A stretch of 43,188 bases of DNA, taken from Knufia peltigerae. Taxonomy: Eukaryota; Ascomycota; Eurotiomycetes; Chaetothyriales; Trichomeriaceae. Shown here piece after piece: positions 10,673-21,461 of the stretch; position 1 is the first letter of the stretch, and every line of letters begins with the position of its first letter. The notes under the pieces are model-generated. The model was not told where the DNA came from and ran no database searches. It saw only the letters and a list, made by a program, of their open reading frames with translations. The DNA lies in contig JAPDRN010000202.1 of NCBI GenBank assembly GCA_030247855.1, forward strand, positions 1 through 43,188, read 5' to 3'. A program made the translations under genes and the position numbers.

Positions 10673-11109
10673 ATGGCAAGTATCCAAGTATCGTCTGAAG
10701 GTACAGTGGCTAACATGTGGCTGCAGGAAAGTCCTCACGAACAACAGCAAAGCCTCCTTCTCTCGCGAATTATCACGAATATTGTCTGTCCCCGTAGCCG
10801 ACATTACGAACGGTGGTTAACAAATACTCTAGGAGAAACTGAACGAGGCAGTCGCAATGATGAACCGAAATTTACAGGTAGGAAAACTTCCGGAGCACTT
10901 GAGTTGGAGGCGCATACTGAGAACCTTTTTCTAGGAAGTCAATGTACAGAACATGAACGTTGAGCTCGTTGCGCAAATGTTCAAAAATTACCAGTCTAAC
11001 GTGCTGTTTCATCTGGAGGGTAAGTCATTGTTCGCCTACTTGGTGTGAGTCGTGCAGCAAGTGCTTACAGATAGCGCCAGCCACGGAGACCTTGAAGGAT
11101 CCCATTTGA
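10673..11109 (+). CDS. dad4: DASH complex subunit Dad4
   Basis: Small subunit of the DASH/Dam1 ring, which couples kinetochores to spindle microtubules. The model is join(10673..10675, 10727..10783, 10833..10877, 10935..11019, 11075..11109), giving 74 residues; yeast Dad4 has 72. The product starts MESPHEQQQ, continues LLSRIITNIEKLNEA, and includes QMFKNYQSNVLFHLEA, all hallmarks of Dad4. Exon 1 is only the ATG. Intron 1 (10676-10726) begins GCAAGT and ends CTGCAG with a GCTAAC branch site, making it a GC-AG intron. Introns 2 to 4 are 49, 57 and 55 bp; intron 2 has a weak GTCTGT donor. Reading through intron 1 would give an extended N-terminus without family support. Confidence rests on five exons joining in phase to give the full family sequence. 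Confidence 0.93.
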
Positions 11110-14100
11110 ATACGCAATTGATCTGAAAACGACCAACATTGACAGTCCTGTGAGGAGAAGCTGCACACGCATCAATCAATGGTCGATATACTATTGCGAC
11201 TCTGCAGGACGCTTCACGACACTGTCTTTACTTTACAGCACCCTGCGTTTGTGCAATGTTCATGCGTGCTATCTGACAAGAGGCCGCACATGCGCGCCGA
11301 ATGCGCCCACAGCAATTTCTAAAAGGGAGCAACTTGAACCGGAGAAGTCCCCGAGAGCAGAAGGAAGATCCAGTTCCATAACAGGGAGCAGTGGTGGCGG
11401 GGCAAACTATAAAGCCAAAAGATATTGGGATAATGCAAGTCATGTTGATACATCATACAAATGTTGGTATTAGCTGGCTGTCATCCTAAGCGACGTCTCG
11501 ATCTCATGGTCGCATCGACTTTGCTTCTATGCATTATTAGAAGATCAACATGAGGTTCTGCTCCGGGAGGCGGGGTGGGGGGGAGGAGGTTGATGACACC
11601 GACAAATGCATGCACAGTTAGGCTGTCGCATCGGCCAGATACTAAATAAGTTGAGGTGGGTGACAAGAAGACTCGGAGCATGTACATCGGGCAGCGAAAG
11701 AAAGGCGTCATCGAGGAATGTCATTACACCACAAATGTTCGTCTCAACAACCCCACGGTAAACTACGAAATGATACGAGTCGCTGCTGAGGCACGTCCTA
11801 TAACTAAAATTCTGGTCTCGAAAAATCTGCTGTATAGCTCATTTGTCATGTTCCCCGATTACAGGCGCACAACCCACGGTGAACCCCTGGCATGTTGTGT
11901 AGGGCTGCACGAGGTGTTTTGCTCATCTGGAACAAGCGTCTCGGTCAGCCGGTAGAACGCCGCGGAGATTGTGGGAGGCTATGACTCGGCGATCAACGAG
12001 AGTAGGAGTAATCAGTCGGCTAGAATTCAAAGCCTCTACCCATGTTTGCTACTTACGCAGGAACTGTAATGCGCCATGCGAAGTATGCGTTCCAGTCTGT
12101 GTGGCTTTCGCAAAAGGACAATGGGTGTGTGCTTGAGTTGGTCCATGATAACTAAACACCTGCCCACTTGGGATGGATGGATACCTCAATTAGGTAGAAT
12201 GGCGGCTGTCTTGAGAGTCCCAGACTTGACTAGTGACGCGAAAGCCTTTGGCAGCAGCGCCTGATGTGATGTGAAGGTCATATTGGGTGTCAAGCCATAA
12301 AATTCTGGTGGCGATGGCTGCCTTTAGGAAGGCCGTAGCAAACTCTGTGCAATTACCAAGCCAGTGTGTATATTGAACAGACGCCGGTGCTTGACAAGAA
12401 TAACTGGAATCGTCCATGTTGCCGCAGACTTTGCCACAGTTTGCTGGAGTCGACGCTGCCTGTCACACTCTTTCCTTACACAGGAACATGGAGGTCACTG
12501 GTACGAGCAGTTGGTCGCCATTCCCGACCTTGGCCAGCCCGATAGTCACAATGGTGTGAGTTCGCCATGTCAGCGAGCTTGCCGGACACTGGTTGTCTGG
12601 TCTCAAGGCTTCCAACCCAAATAGGCAATAAGCTCGATGGAGTGCTGGCTGAAGCATAGACATCCGGTTTTCTCACCACTGAATCGCAACGCCCACAAAA
12701 TTTGATCAACTCAAATATGCGGTACCGGAACCTTGCCGTGTCAATGTATTGCCGTGACAGAGCACATTATTGCATCATGTCTTTTCCAGCCTCCGTGAAG
12801 TTGAACAGGCAGACTTGGCCTCTGTTGATTACGGATTATATCGATTACACTTCGGAGGCTGACCTTGAAAAAAATGGGCGAACACGAGCGGGTCTCCCCC
12901 ATCCCATCGATACGCTTCCCGAAAACAAAGAGTCAAAGCCATAGTTGGGAAATGAGGTTGCTGGACAGTAATGTATTCACCCTCGTTATACCTCCCTAGG
13001 TACCATAGAATGACGAAGGTGCTGCGATCCGTAGATTTGACCAGTAGACCGCGGGTCGGAAGAAATGACCTTCCACACAAGGCCCGGAGATTCGCCTCCA
13101 CGTACGTACAGCATCCGCACGTGCCTTGGGTATTCTCGCTTGTGACATCAAGTCGAGCTAAAATTGTAGACTGGGAGTCCTTTTAAGATCTCACGGCTTT
13201 AGGTTGGGGGCACGGCGCCCTCGGCCCAAATTCCTGGAGCGAGGATTCCATAACAAGCTTCAGTGGACAAGCTTGACCTTACGCTCGCGACTCTCCAAAA
13301 GAATTTACGGAATGGGGATGGCGCAAAGAGCGGGTGGGCGGAAGGCGTATTGTCATGGTCTACATGCGTATCACGTCTAACTCGTTCCGAGGATTTGTGT
13401 CGAGGTAGGCAGAACGATTTGGGGTACATGCGAAACATGTCGCAACTGCGGCGCCGCCACGGCGAACAAATAGAACCGGCAAGGGATCTTTCTAAGAGGT
13501 ACAGTACACTAAACCCATTGTACGAGGGTGACAGTATTGTGTGAAAAGTTGTGGGGGCAATGGCTCGTTCGGTCAGCGAAAGCCAGGTAGCTGTCAGAGG
13601 GATGGGCAGTGGCGGCGGCCGAGAAGTGTGGTGTCTTTGTGCAGTATTTTGTAGGAAGGACTTGTACTAAACAGGATACGGACATCGAAACAGGGGCCCT
13701 CGGAATAGTCAGAGAACAGTCAGCACGGACGGATATTCGTTTGTACTCTATTTCGCAGCGATGGGCAAACGACTTCGGAATGGTCGGGATTGGAGACCTG
13801 CTGAAATCGGAATATGTGGTAAGCAACAAGCCACCACAAATGTGGTAGCGTCATTGGTCGGCGCAACGCTTGACGTATTTGTTCCCATCACACTCCCGTC
13901 CTCGGTACGAGTACAGCAACCTGAGCAATGTACGAGTATGGTGAACAAGGAGGAGTAGAAGCCGATCGCCAGTTGGATCTTCTGATCTCTCAGGTCGCTC
14001 TCTACGTGTCGTTCAGGTGTCACTGTGTAAGGGTCTCCCACTCACCACGTTAAGGCAGAAGTGACAAGATCAATGACTCGTACTCGGCCGGATAAAACAA

Positions 14101-14240
14101 GAGTGACTTGCCTTTGTACGGGATGATCGTGGAGACAAAAACGGGTGGCAGTCATGTCCTCAACGGGAATGGGCTGCCAAGAAGCCGAGTGACGCGGGGA
14201 CTGGGTCTGAGCCGACGAATGACGACGCCGCGCGGCTGGT
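11110..14240. other. Gene-poor stretch between dad4 and kapC
   Basis: Over 3 kb without a convincing gene on either strand. Open frames are short, most start at non-ATG codons, and none resembles a family I know. One ATG-initiated 75-codon frame on the - strand (12192-12417) is the most protein-like but has no recognisable domain. The end of the stretch should include the kapC promoter. I see no tRNA or transposon ends. Confidence 0.45.
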
Positions 14241-14588
14241 CCATTCTGGGCAGGTTAAATTTGTGCTGCTTCACAGCGACAGGTTTATTAGGTAAGGAAT
14301 TGCTAATCTTTTCCCTGCCTTCTTCCTTTCCCTTTTCTTCACTTTCCATCTCGTCGTCCGCGCAATTGTTGTTATTACTCAGCCATTGTCTTCCACCACC
14401 GACTTCGCGTCTTAATTGAGCTTTCCATTCTCCCTCTCTGTCTCGCTCCTTTTTTTTTCGCTGAGCTCATTATTATCTTGCCATCCTACGACCGCCCTGT
14501 TTCCAAACTCTCCTCGGCATTCGCGACGCCTGCTGCTCTCCCAGCATTCGAACCTTTTGCCTCTTTCGCGACTCGGTCTCTCCCCGTT
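14222..14588 (+). promoter_or_regulatory. ATG-free pyrimidine-rich leader of kapC
   Basis: No ATG occurs on the + strand between 14219-14221 and the kapC start at 14589, a span of 367 nt. It is rich in C/T runs such as CTTTCCCTTTTCTTCAC. This is what a long 5' untranslated region avoiding upstream start codons looks like, and it supports 14589 as the initiator. The transcription start cannot be placed. Confidence 0.5.
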
Positions 14589-16263
14589 ATGCAGCCGGCC
14601 CTCGCCCCTCGCACGGCTAATTCTCCTTCAGCCATGCCTCAGGTAAGCAAGCCCATTCCACCCTGGCCTAGCAAGCCCTTACTCAGGCTTTCTCTTGCAA
14701 TCACTGGGTATTTCCAATTTGGCACCTTCGTATTCCAGAATCCTTCCCCCGATCATGACCTCCTACATCCACCTCTCATCCTCCCTCATCCCGTCGCATG
14801 ACTGTCTTTCACCGTTCTGTGTCTTTTATCACCAATCGTCTCACTGGTGCGCGTATTGTGTACCTGGTCGCAATCACATTTACCCCATCACATCCGGTTC
14901 TGTTCCTCTCGATTAATGTTGCCTTCTAGATTTCTGACCTGATGGAGCTACAGGACCAAGTCAAATCCGAATCACGTATGTATAGTAATCCCTGCCCCAC
15001 CCCCCCAGGCCTGATCGATACCCTGACCCTGGCTTCCCTCCGACCCTCCCTCGTCTTCTGCATCTCTTGTTTCTTCTTTTTCTTTGTCATTTCACTTGGG
15101 CCCCTGGTGGGTCTGCATTACGCTATCGCCGATCCATGGCTTATCGGAAAAATACTGTAATGCAGCTTGCATTACTCGGGCCTTGGGTTTCTTTTATTAC
15201 CACCATCTGCAAACACTCGCGTACCTAACGATCAGGGTACTGCATTCCCCTCCCCCGGTCCATTTGTCGACCGTGGCCTACATATACCTCCCCGTCATCT
15301 CCTTCCCGCACCCAGCCTCGTCTACTTGTCTTTTTGATGCTTGTCTTGTTTTATCCACCTCGGCTGCTTGGAGTCATTTACCTGTCTCCTTGACTTGGTA
15401 TCACAAACAAGACTTGCCTCTTAAGCACACTTGTTGTCGCCCACACCTTGCTCTATTGTCGTTACCATCATCATGACTTCAATCACTCAATTGCTTTCAC
15501 CCTGGCCTGTGTCTAAGCATTCAATAGTTCTGCGCGATCAACCGCACTACCCTCCACCACACTCGTCAATGCTACCAGAATCGCTCGATGTCATGCACCA
15601 ACACCAACCATCACCGCCAATGGATGCTGCCCACAATGATGCCGTGACCGGTAGTGCGGAGAGCGACCAAGGAGAGAATACTGGCGACGGTCGAAAAGGC
15701 TATGGCAAACGGGAGCTGAGCACCAGCAAGAGAGCAGCTCAGAACCGGGCTGCCCAGGTATGTATCTCATATGTGTCGACCTTTGGAACCGTCGCATTGA
15801 CATCGTTTTCCAGAGAGCATTCCGCCAGCGCAAGGAAGGATACATCAAGAAGCTTGAAGAGCAGGTTCGCGACTACCAGGCTCTCAGCGACAACTTCAAA
15901 GCTGTTCAGGCCGAGAACTACCAACTGCGAGATTACATTATCAATCTTCAGTCACGCCTCCTCGAGTCACAGGGTGAGGTACCACCTCCACCAAGCAATG
16001 TCGATGGCCTTCAGCCTGGCAAGGCCGGACCTCCTCATCAGGCCGGCACTCTGCCACGACTATCTGAACTGAATGCCGTTGTCGGTCAACCACAAGACCC
16101 TATCAGTCAGCTCCATCACGAGGCTCACCGCTACCCGGACCCAACCTATTCCGAGTCTCAAGCCAACAAGCGTGCCCGGACAAACTCTACTGAATTAACT
16201 TCCTCGCAGGCAGCGTTGCAAGGTCCAGCAATTCTAGCGCAGTCATCAACCGGCGCCCGGTAA
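14589..16263 (+). CDS. kapC: bZIP transcription factor KapC
   Basis: Nuclear DNA-binding regulator of the Yap/Pap1-like bZIP class. Exon 1 (14589-14642) encodes MQPALAP, which matches the start of Aspergillus KapC as I remember it. Exon 2 is 14930-14975. Intron 2 is long and its acceptor is uncertain: exon 3 begins at 15528 (259-residue product) or 15579 (242 residues); both keep frame. Exon 3 ends at 15757. A 56-bp intron (15758-15813) splits the basic region, and exon 4 is 15814-16263. The joined basic region reads KRAAQNRAAQRAFRQRKE, with the NxxAQxxFR signature of Yap-type factors, followed by a leucine zipper with heptad Leu/Tyr/Val. Intron 1 is 287 bp and intron 2 is 552 or 603 bp, both long for this window. 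An ATG at 15474 inside intron 2 is an alternative start that would lose the KapC N-terminus. Confidence 0.87.
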
Positions 16264-17582
16264 TACGCGTCGTGTTGCCTCTATTTCTTTTATTCAAATT
16301 TCGACAACTCCGGCGTTGGTTCGGCATGATGATATCATGAGGCACCTCTTTCGGGCTTTCATATTGTGGGGTTTCTGGTGTTGTAGTGTTGAATAACGAA
16401 CGTTATGGCGTCTGGAGTGTGCTCGGGTTAATGGGCAGGGTGTGTGGTGTCCGGGATCGACCCGGACGACCCGGACGAACTGGGGTGTGTGAAGCATGAA
16501 TTTAGATCCTCTACCGAGCAGAGAACATCATCCACCATAGCTGGCGACCCTGAAGGTACCACTGCATTACTGTATCTAGCAAATGTACAAGAGTGAGAAA
16601 GGCCATTGAAGCCAGCGGTTTCGCGCGGGGCACGTAATGCGTGACCAATCCTTCTCGGGTCCCTTGTCTTTTCAATGACGCCTATTCTAACCTAGGCATG
16701 GGTAGATGAGAGCATCAATCGGCATGGAACGTTCTTTACGAGCCGCTATGACGAGGGAGTAAGCGAGATAGACGATGCCCATCGAAACCACCTCGAGAAG
16801 TCGAGCGGAAACGTTTTAGGCTCCCTAACTCCGACCCGAATGCAGGGAGTATTAGTGATCCTGACTCCAACCAGCCCAATCACACTGACTGAGGCGGATC
16901 GCGAAAGGGCTGGCACGCGCGGGCCTTTGCATGTAACCTGCACTAGTGTTCTCACGATACGGCAATGAGGCCTTCATGCTGAGGCAAGTCTGCCTCTTGG
17001 TAAAACACAAACAACACGCCGACGCCCTGCCGGTCTAAGCCGGAGGGGGAGATGCAAGCGACTGTTTGCTTTGTTGGGAAGGACACACGGTCATGCATTG
17101 CACCCCGGAAGGAAGAAGGCGAACGTGAGTTACTGCTCGCATCAGCCCCTTCGACCAAAGCAAGAGGACGTGCTGTCTCACAAAGACATGGTGAAGTCGG
17201 GTGAAGGCTTCGTCGAGGGAAAAGGGAAATGGACCTTTGGGACAATTTCCGTTTTGGGTAAGCATTGCTTTCCGGACACGACGGGAGGGGGAGATTTTGG
17301 TACGGAGTAAACGTCTTGACGGCGACCGAATAATGACAAGACACAGATAGTAGTATGTACTTCCGTACCGAGTATGTACAGTACGAGTTACAGGTGGGTT
17401 TCTGTACTGTTATGGAACCCGTACTGTAGGTACGCGCAGTGAACAGGGCATTACCGGAACCTTTTGTGACAATCAAGGGAAGGGGGTCACCGAGACACGC
17501 AAAGCTACCTGAGTGGGTTTAGGGGTGAACCTCAGGTAAGGGACTCCGTACATACCTCAAGGTAAGGGTATCACAGGTCATT

Positions 17583-17600
17583 ACAGTACAGTACAGTACG
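17583..17600. repeat. (ACAGT)3 short tandem repeat
   Basis: Three ACAGT units followed by ACG, within a 300-bp stretch crowded with GTAC words. Confidence 0.8.
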
Positions 17601-17930
17601 AGTTACAAAATCATGTAAACGCCACTCCGCAAGGCTGGCCAATCGTATTCGTTCTTCTTCATGGGCCAATCGCAAAGGCTGAGATAGTATCCTGTCTCGC
17701 ATTAGTCACCCAGGATCGGGGAGGGCAACTTGCAAACCCCCTTTCCTTTTTCCCACTTTTCGTGGCCGGCATGCAATTGTGTCACACCTCGCGTCCCCGT
17801 TCCCAAACAAAAAAGGCCCTTTGCGCCGGGCAATCAATGGGGGGATCACCTATGTACCCTTAACTCGTACGATGGTGAAGAAAGTGTACGGAAGTACTCC
17901 GTGGACGGAACAGAATACATAAAAAAAAAT

Positions 17931-17949
17931 ACCACCACCACCACCACCA
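17931..17949. repeat. (ACC)6 microsatellite
   Basis: Six ACC units preceded by an A run, in the gene desert. Confidence 0.85.
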
Positions 17950-20900
17950 TCATCCCAGCCCACTTTCGTCCAATTGTTCGACAAGGGCTTTCCGCTTTGA
18001 TCCTACTGCACCACCCGGATCGGACCATCGCCACAACTTACCACCTTGTTCCTTGTGTTTCTCACCAACCAATTGTCACCGATTGCGCCCACCAAACACT
18101 TGGCCATCCCAGAGAGGGTCAAGGGCCAGTGAAACAAAGCCTTTGCTCTTACGGATTACCTCCTCAACGATCCTACATGAATGATCCTTGCTTCACATCA
18201 TCTTTTCTTTTTGTGGCCTTTCGCCGCAAGCATGGTTTGGCAAGCAAGATTGAACTTGGGACCCTATCGCTATGTGTAAAAAAAATCGTACTCCGTATCA
18301 CTTTCGTACCCGCTTGTTTGCATAAGCCAAAACTGGGGACATACCGCCATTATTTCCCTCGATGTCTCAACACTCCCGGGACACTCGTGGTTTCAAGAGC
18401 TGGTCATACGGATAATCGATTCTACTAGCAAACGGAGTACAGGGCAACTTTTATTTTCTGCCAAGGTACTCAGTTCCAGGGTGGTCGACTCCGTACAGTA
18501 ACAAACATCTCACTGCGGAAGTAAGTGTCCGGGCGTGAACGGTATCTGTATTCTCGGCTCCTGAGGCATTGTGGGAAGCGAACACTCACTCCCTGTTCCG
18601 TTCTGACGCCTGAATCTCCCTGGGCAGAACATGTTTGTGTTTCTGCACCTTCGCCAACGCTCCCTTGCCGGCGGGTTTTGGTCAAATGACCCGTGCATGT
18701 ACCCACGCATGATAAAACCTGGGGGTGAGGTGGGTCGCCAAAATACCGACCTTGTTCATTCTCAGTCGGGTGGACACGAGGATCCATATCACTTGATGTT
18801 TGTGTGCATCCAAGGTCCCCTCCGGGTACTCGACGGGGGTTACAGATGTTCCAGAATCTTGAAATACATTTGGGGACGTTCTTGCCTCTTGCGTCGCGGG
18901 AACGAATGCCGCCAACGCTGACAAAGAAATGCGACATGTGCATATACGCAGATACAACTCCACCAAGCTCATGGGAGGAGGGATCATTCAAGGCTTTGAG
19001 ACCACCACTTGTCGAGCTCATGTCAACCGTTTTTGCCAAATCACAAGACTTGGTTATTCTCCTTGTTTGGGGAAACGTCGACTCCTCATTCGGTTGAGAT
19101 ATCACGGAACGAGTACCGTAGCACCACAAACTTGCTCAAAGCACTGAGGGACAAAATCGTCACCACTGCATTGAGATGACGCGGCCAAAGGGGAGCTCTT
19201 CCAGGTTGGGGTCCTTGCATTCCAAGATCGGACAGAAACATGATTGACATGGATATGCGTTTGTTGACTTCAGGGTTACCGAGTTTCTCTCCCGGTTTTC
19301 ACGAATCTATGGGGGAACGATCTTTACATGGTGCAAACACGCCTGCCGTTCGCAAGTAACCAGTACGAGTACTGGTCGACCATCGACCTGCCACCAAGGT
19401 CAGCTGCAAAGCACTGTGGATTTCCAAAAGTCCAAAACTCTCTCGAGGCGTTGGCCATCTCGGTGGGAAAGTGGCCTATCCTTCTTAATTTCATACCTCT
19501 CTCTTCCCCCGCCGGGGGAAATCTTGGACTGGTCTTCAAGACAAGGACGCCACGTGAAGATGAGCCTCATCATGTGTCTCGCAGGGAATCGGAAGTAGTG
19601 ATTGGTTGTGAATGCCGAGAGATGTTGCCCACCGCCGTCGAGGAATTTTACCGGAGGAGGTCACCATTATCCTTGCTCATACCCCCCTTGACATTGTGAC
19701 TTGTCTCGTTCAGTGTCCCGCTACCGAGGTAGGTCGTTTCCCTCTCGATCAACGACCAAATGCTTCATAACCAACCAATCACTCCGATCTTGGAAACACA
19801 CCGCGGGAAAACGACCCGGGATGCGAGAGTGTGACAATATCAGTCTCGGGGCGTTCAACCCCAACTTCACCAACTATTCCATGAGGCTCGAAGGAACCCC
19901 TCGTGTACAGTGGTGTCACTCCGTCATGAGAGCCAACAATGGCCAAGCCACGTACCTACCCACCTAGGGTGTGGAGAAGGTTTTTTTTTCCATCTTGTCG
20001 ATTCGGGAATGATGGGTACATGTAAGGAGGAGTAGTCATGTGGTTCGTCGTGATGGTTACAAAATGTACCTACACACCACCTACCCTTGTCTACTTCTGC
20101 CCCGACTGGACCGAACGAAGCGATTGCTCGAAAGTTTTTGGGGACTTGGGGACATTATTGTCGAACGGGAATGGGGCCCGGCTCTTCACGTTGACGTTAC
20201 CAACTCTTGAATCGTGCCGAAGAAAGGACAGAATGCAAGTACTACTGGTGTGTTCTCGTGTCGGGGTCGCTCATCTCGGTCAAGGTGGAAGATGTGACTT
20301 GTAAAGTTGACACCAAAAGACTTGTAAATCATACGGAGACGCGGGGGCCAGAAACGAGGGAGGACCAGGACGCCACTGTGAAGTTTTCTTTTTTGCTTGT
20401 TTTGATGGGTCGATGAGGCTTTCTTTGCTGACTGTGGTTTTCTTTTGGGTACTCGTCTTGGTCAGGCACGGTACATCCCAAGCCCCCAATCTCACTCCGT
20501 GAACATACCTCCCGACTCAGGTATACAAGGGTCTTTGGAGCGGGCAGGGAACGAGATGGAGATACTGGTGGGTACCTACATGTGGTAGTGAGTAGTATCC
20601 AGTAGGTATGGACTGTACTGTACACCGTACCATGAGAAACAAACCAACCCAGACACAGAACTGACGATACACGCGTGTTCGCAACAGGAACAAAATTACG
20701 GAGTACAATGTATCTAACTTCTTACGAGTACAAGGCGTGCCAACTATCGGGATAGAATATGGAGCACGACAAGTTACCAAGTACTACATATCTTACCAAG
20801 GTACGTAAATGACCTCTTATTTTGTAACTAGATAGATACCTATCTCAGTCAAATAGATTATCTACCTGATACCTATTTCGTACTCTGTACCTACTACCTA

Positions 20901-21447
20901 AAGAACTACCCCAATATCTTACCTGACCCTGTACCGGATTGCCGTCCTCTGTGTAATGTGTAATGTGACTTGACCTCTTGGTTTTATTGTACCAACAACC
21001 CCAAAACCTGCCAGAGGAGTGCATGACAATGTGAATAGCAAGTACCCTAAAGTCCTTGCCTCGATTCACATCTCTCAAAACCAAAAGAAGAGTCTGTTCT
21101 CGTTCCCCGGACCATATGCAACCCTGGGAGACATGCCTAGAGAGAATGACTCGATCGTTGATCATCCCACCATGAACGAAAGGCTTCAATCTGCACAGTA
21201 ATTTCGCGCTGTCGGGACTAAAGCAGACGCTCATGCATTTCCCGGCTGACTGCCACGTTTTCTTTCAAATGCAGCTATTGACAAACTGGCATGACTCCGC
21301 GGGACCGAGAAGGAGGAAGGGAAACCACCAACAGAGTCGACCTTTTCTGATCAGGTCCTCGGAGAAGATAAAAACAAGAAACAAGAAACAAGCCTTTGGG
21401 AAAATGCAGGGACTTTCTTCGCTTGGGTGGCGTGAGGGTTTTCATGG

Positions 21448-21461
21448 ACACACACACACAC
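21448..21461. repeat. (AC)7 microsatellite
   Basis: Seven AC dinucleotides in the gene desert. Confidence 0.8.

Noticed and set aside
10711..10783. Dad4 translation from the internal ATG giving MWLQESPHEQ
   Set aside because: This ATG overlaps the branch site of the GC-AG intron; splicing to MESPHEQ matches the family start exactly.
14540..14560. tRNA B-box-like GGTTCGAAT on the - strand
   Set aside because: No matching A box or stems around it; it lies in the kapC leader.
15431..15757. kapC start at or near 15431/15474
   Set aside because: It would discard the MQPALAP start encoded at 14589, which matches KapC; kept only as a possible alternative form.
17730..18428. 232-codon frame on + in the desert
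   Set aside because: Starts within simple sequence and contains an ACC repeat translated as poly-Thr; no conserved-looking block or splice support.
18470..19129. 219-codon frame on - in the desert
   Set aside because: Starts at a non-ATG codon and shows no domain or family pattern.
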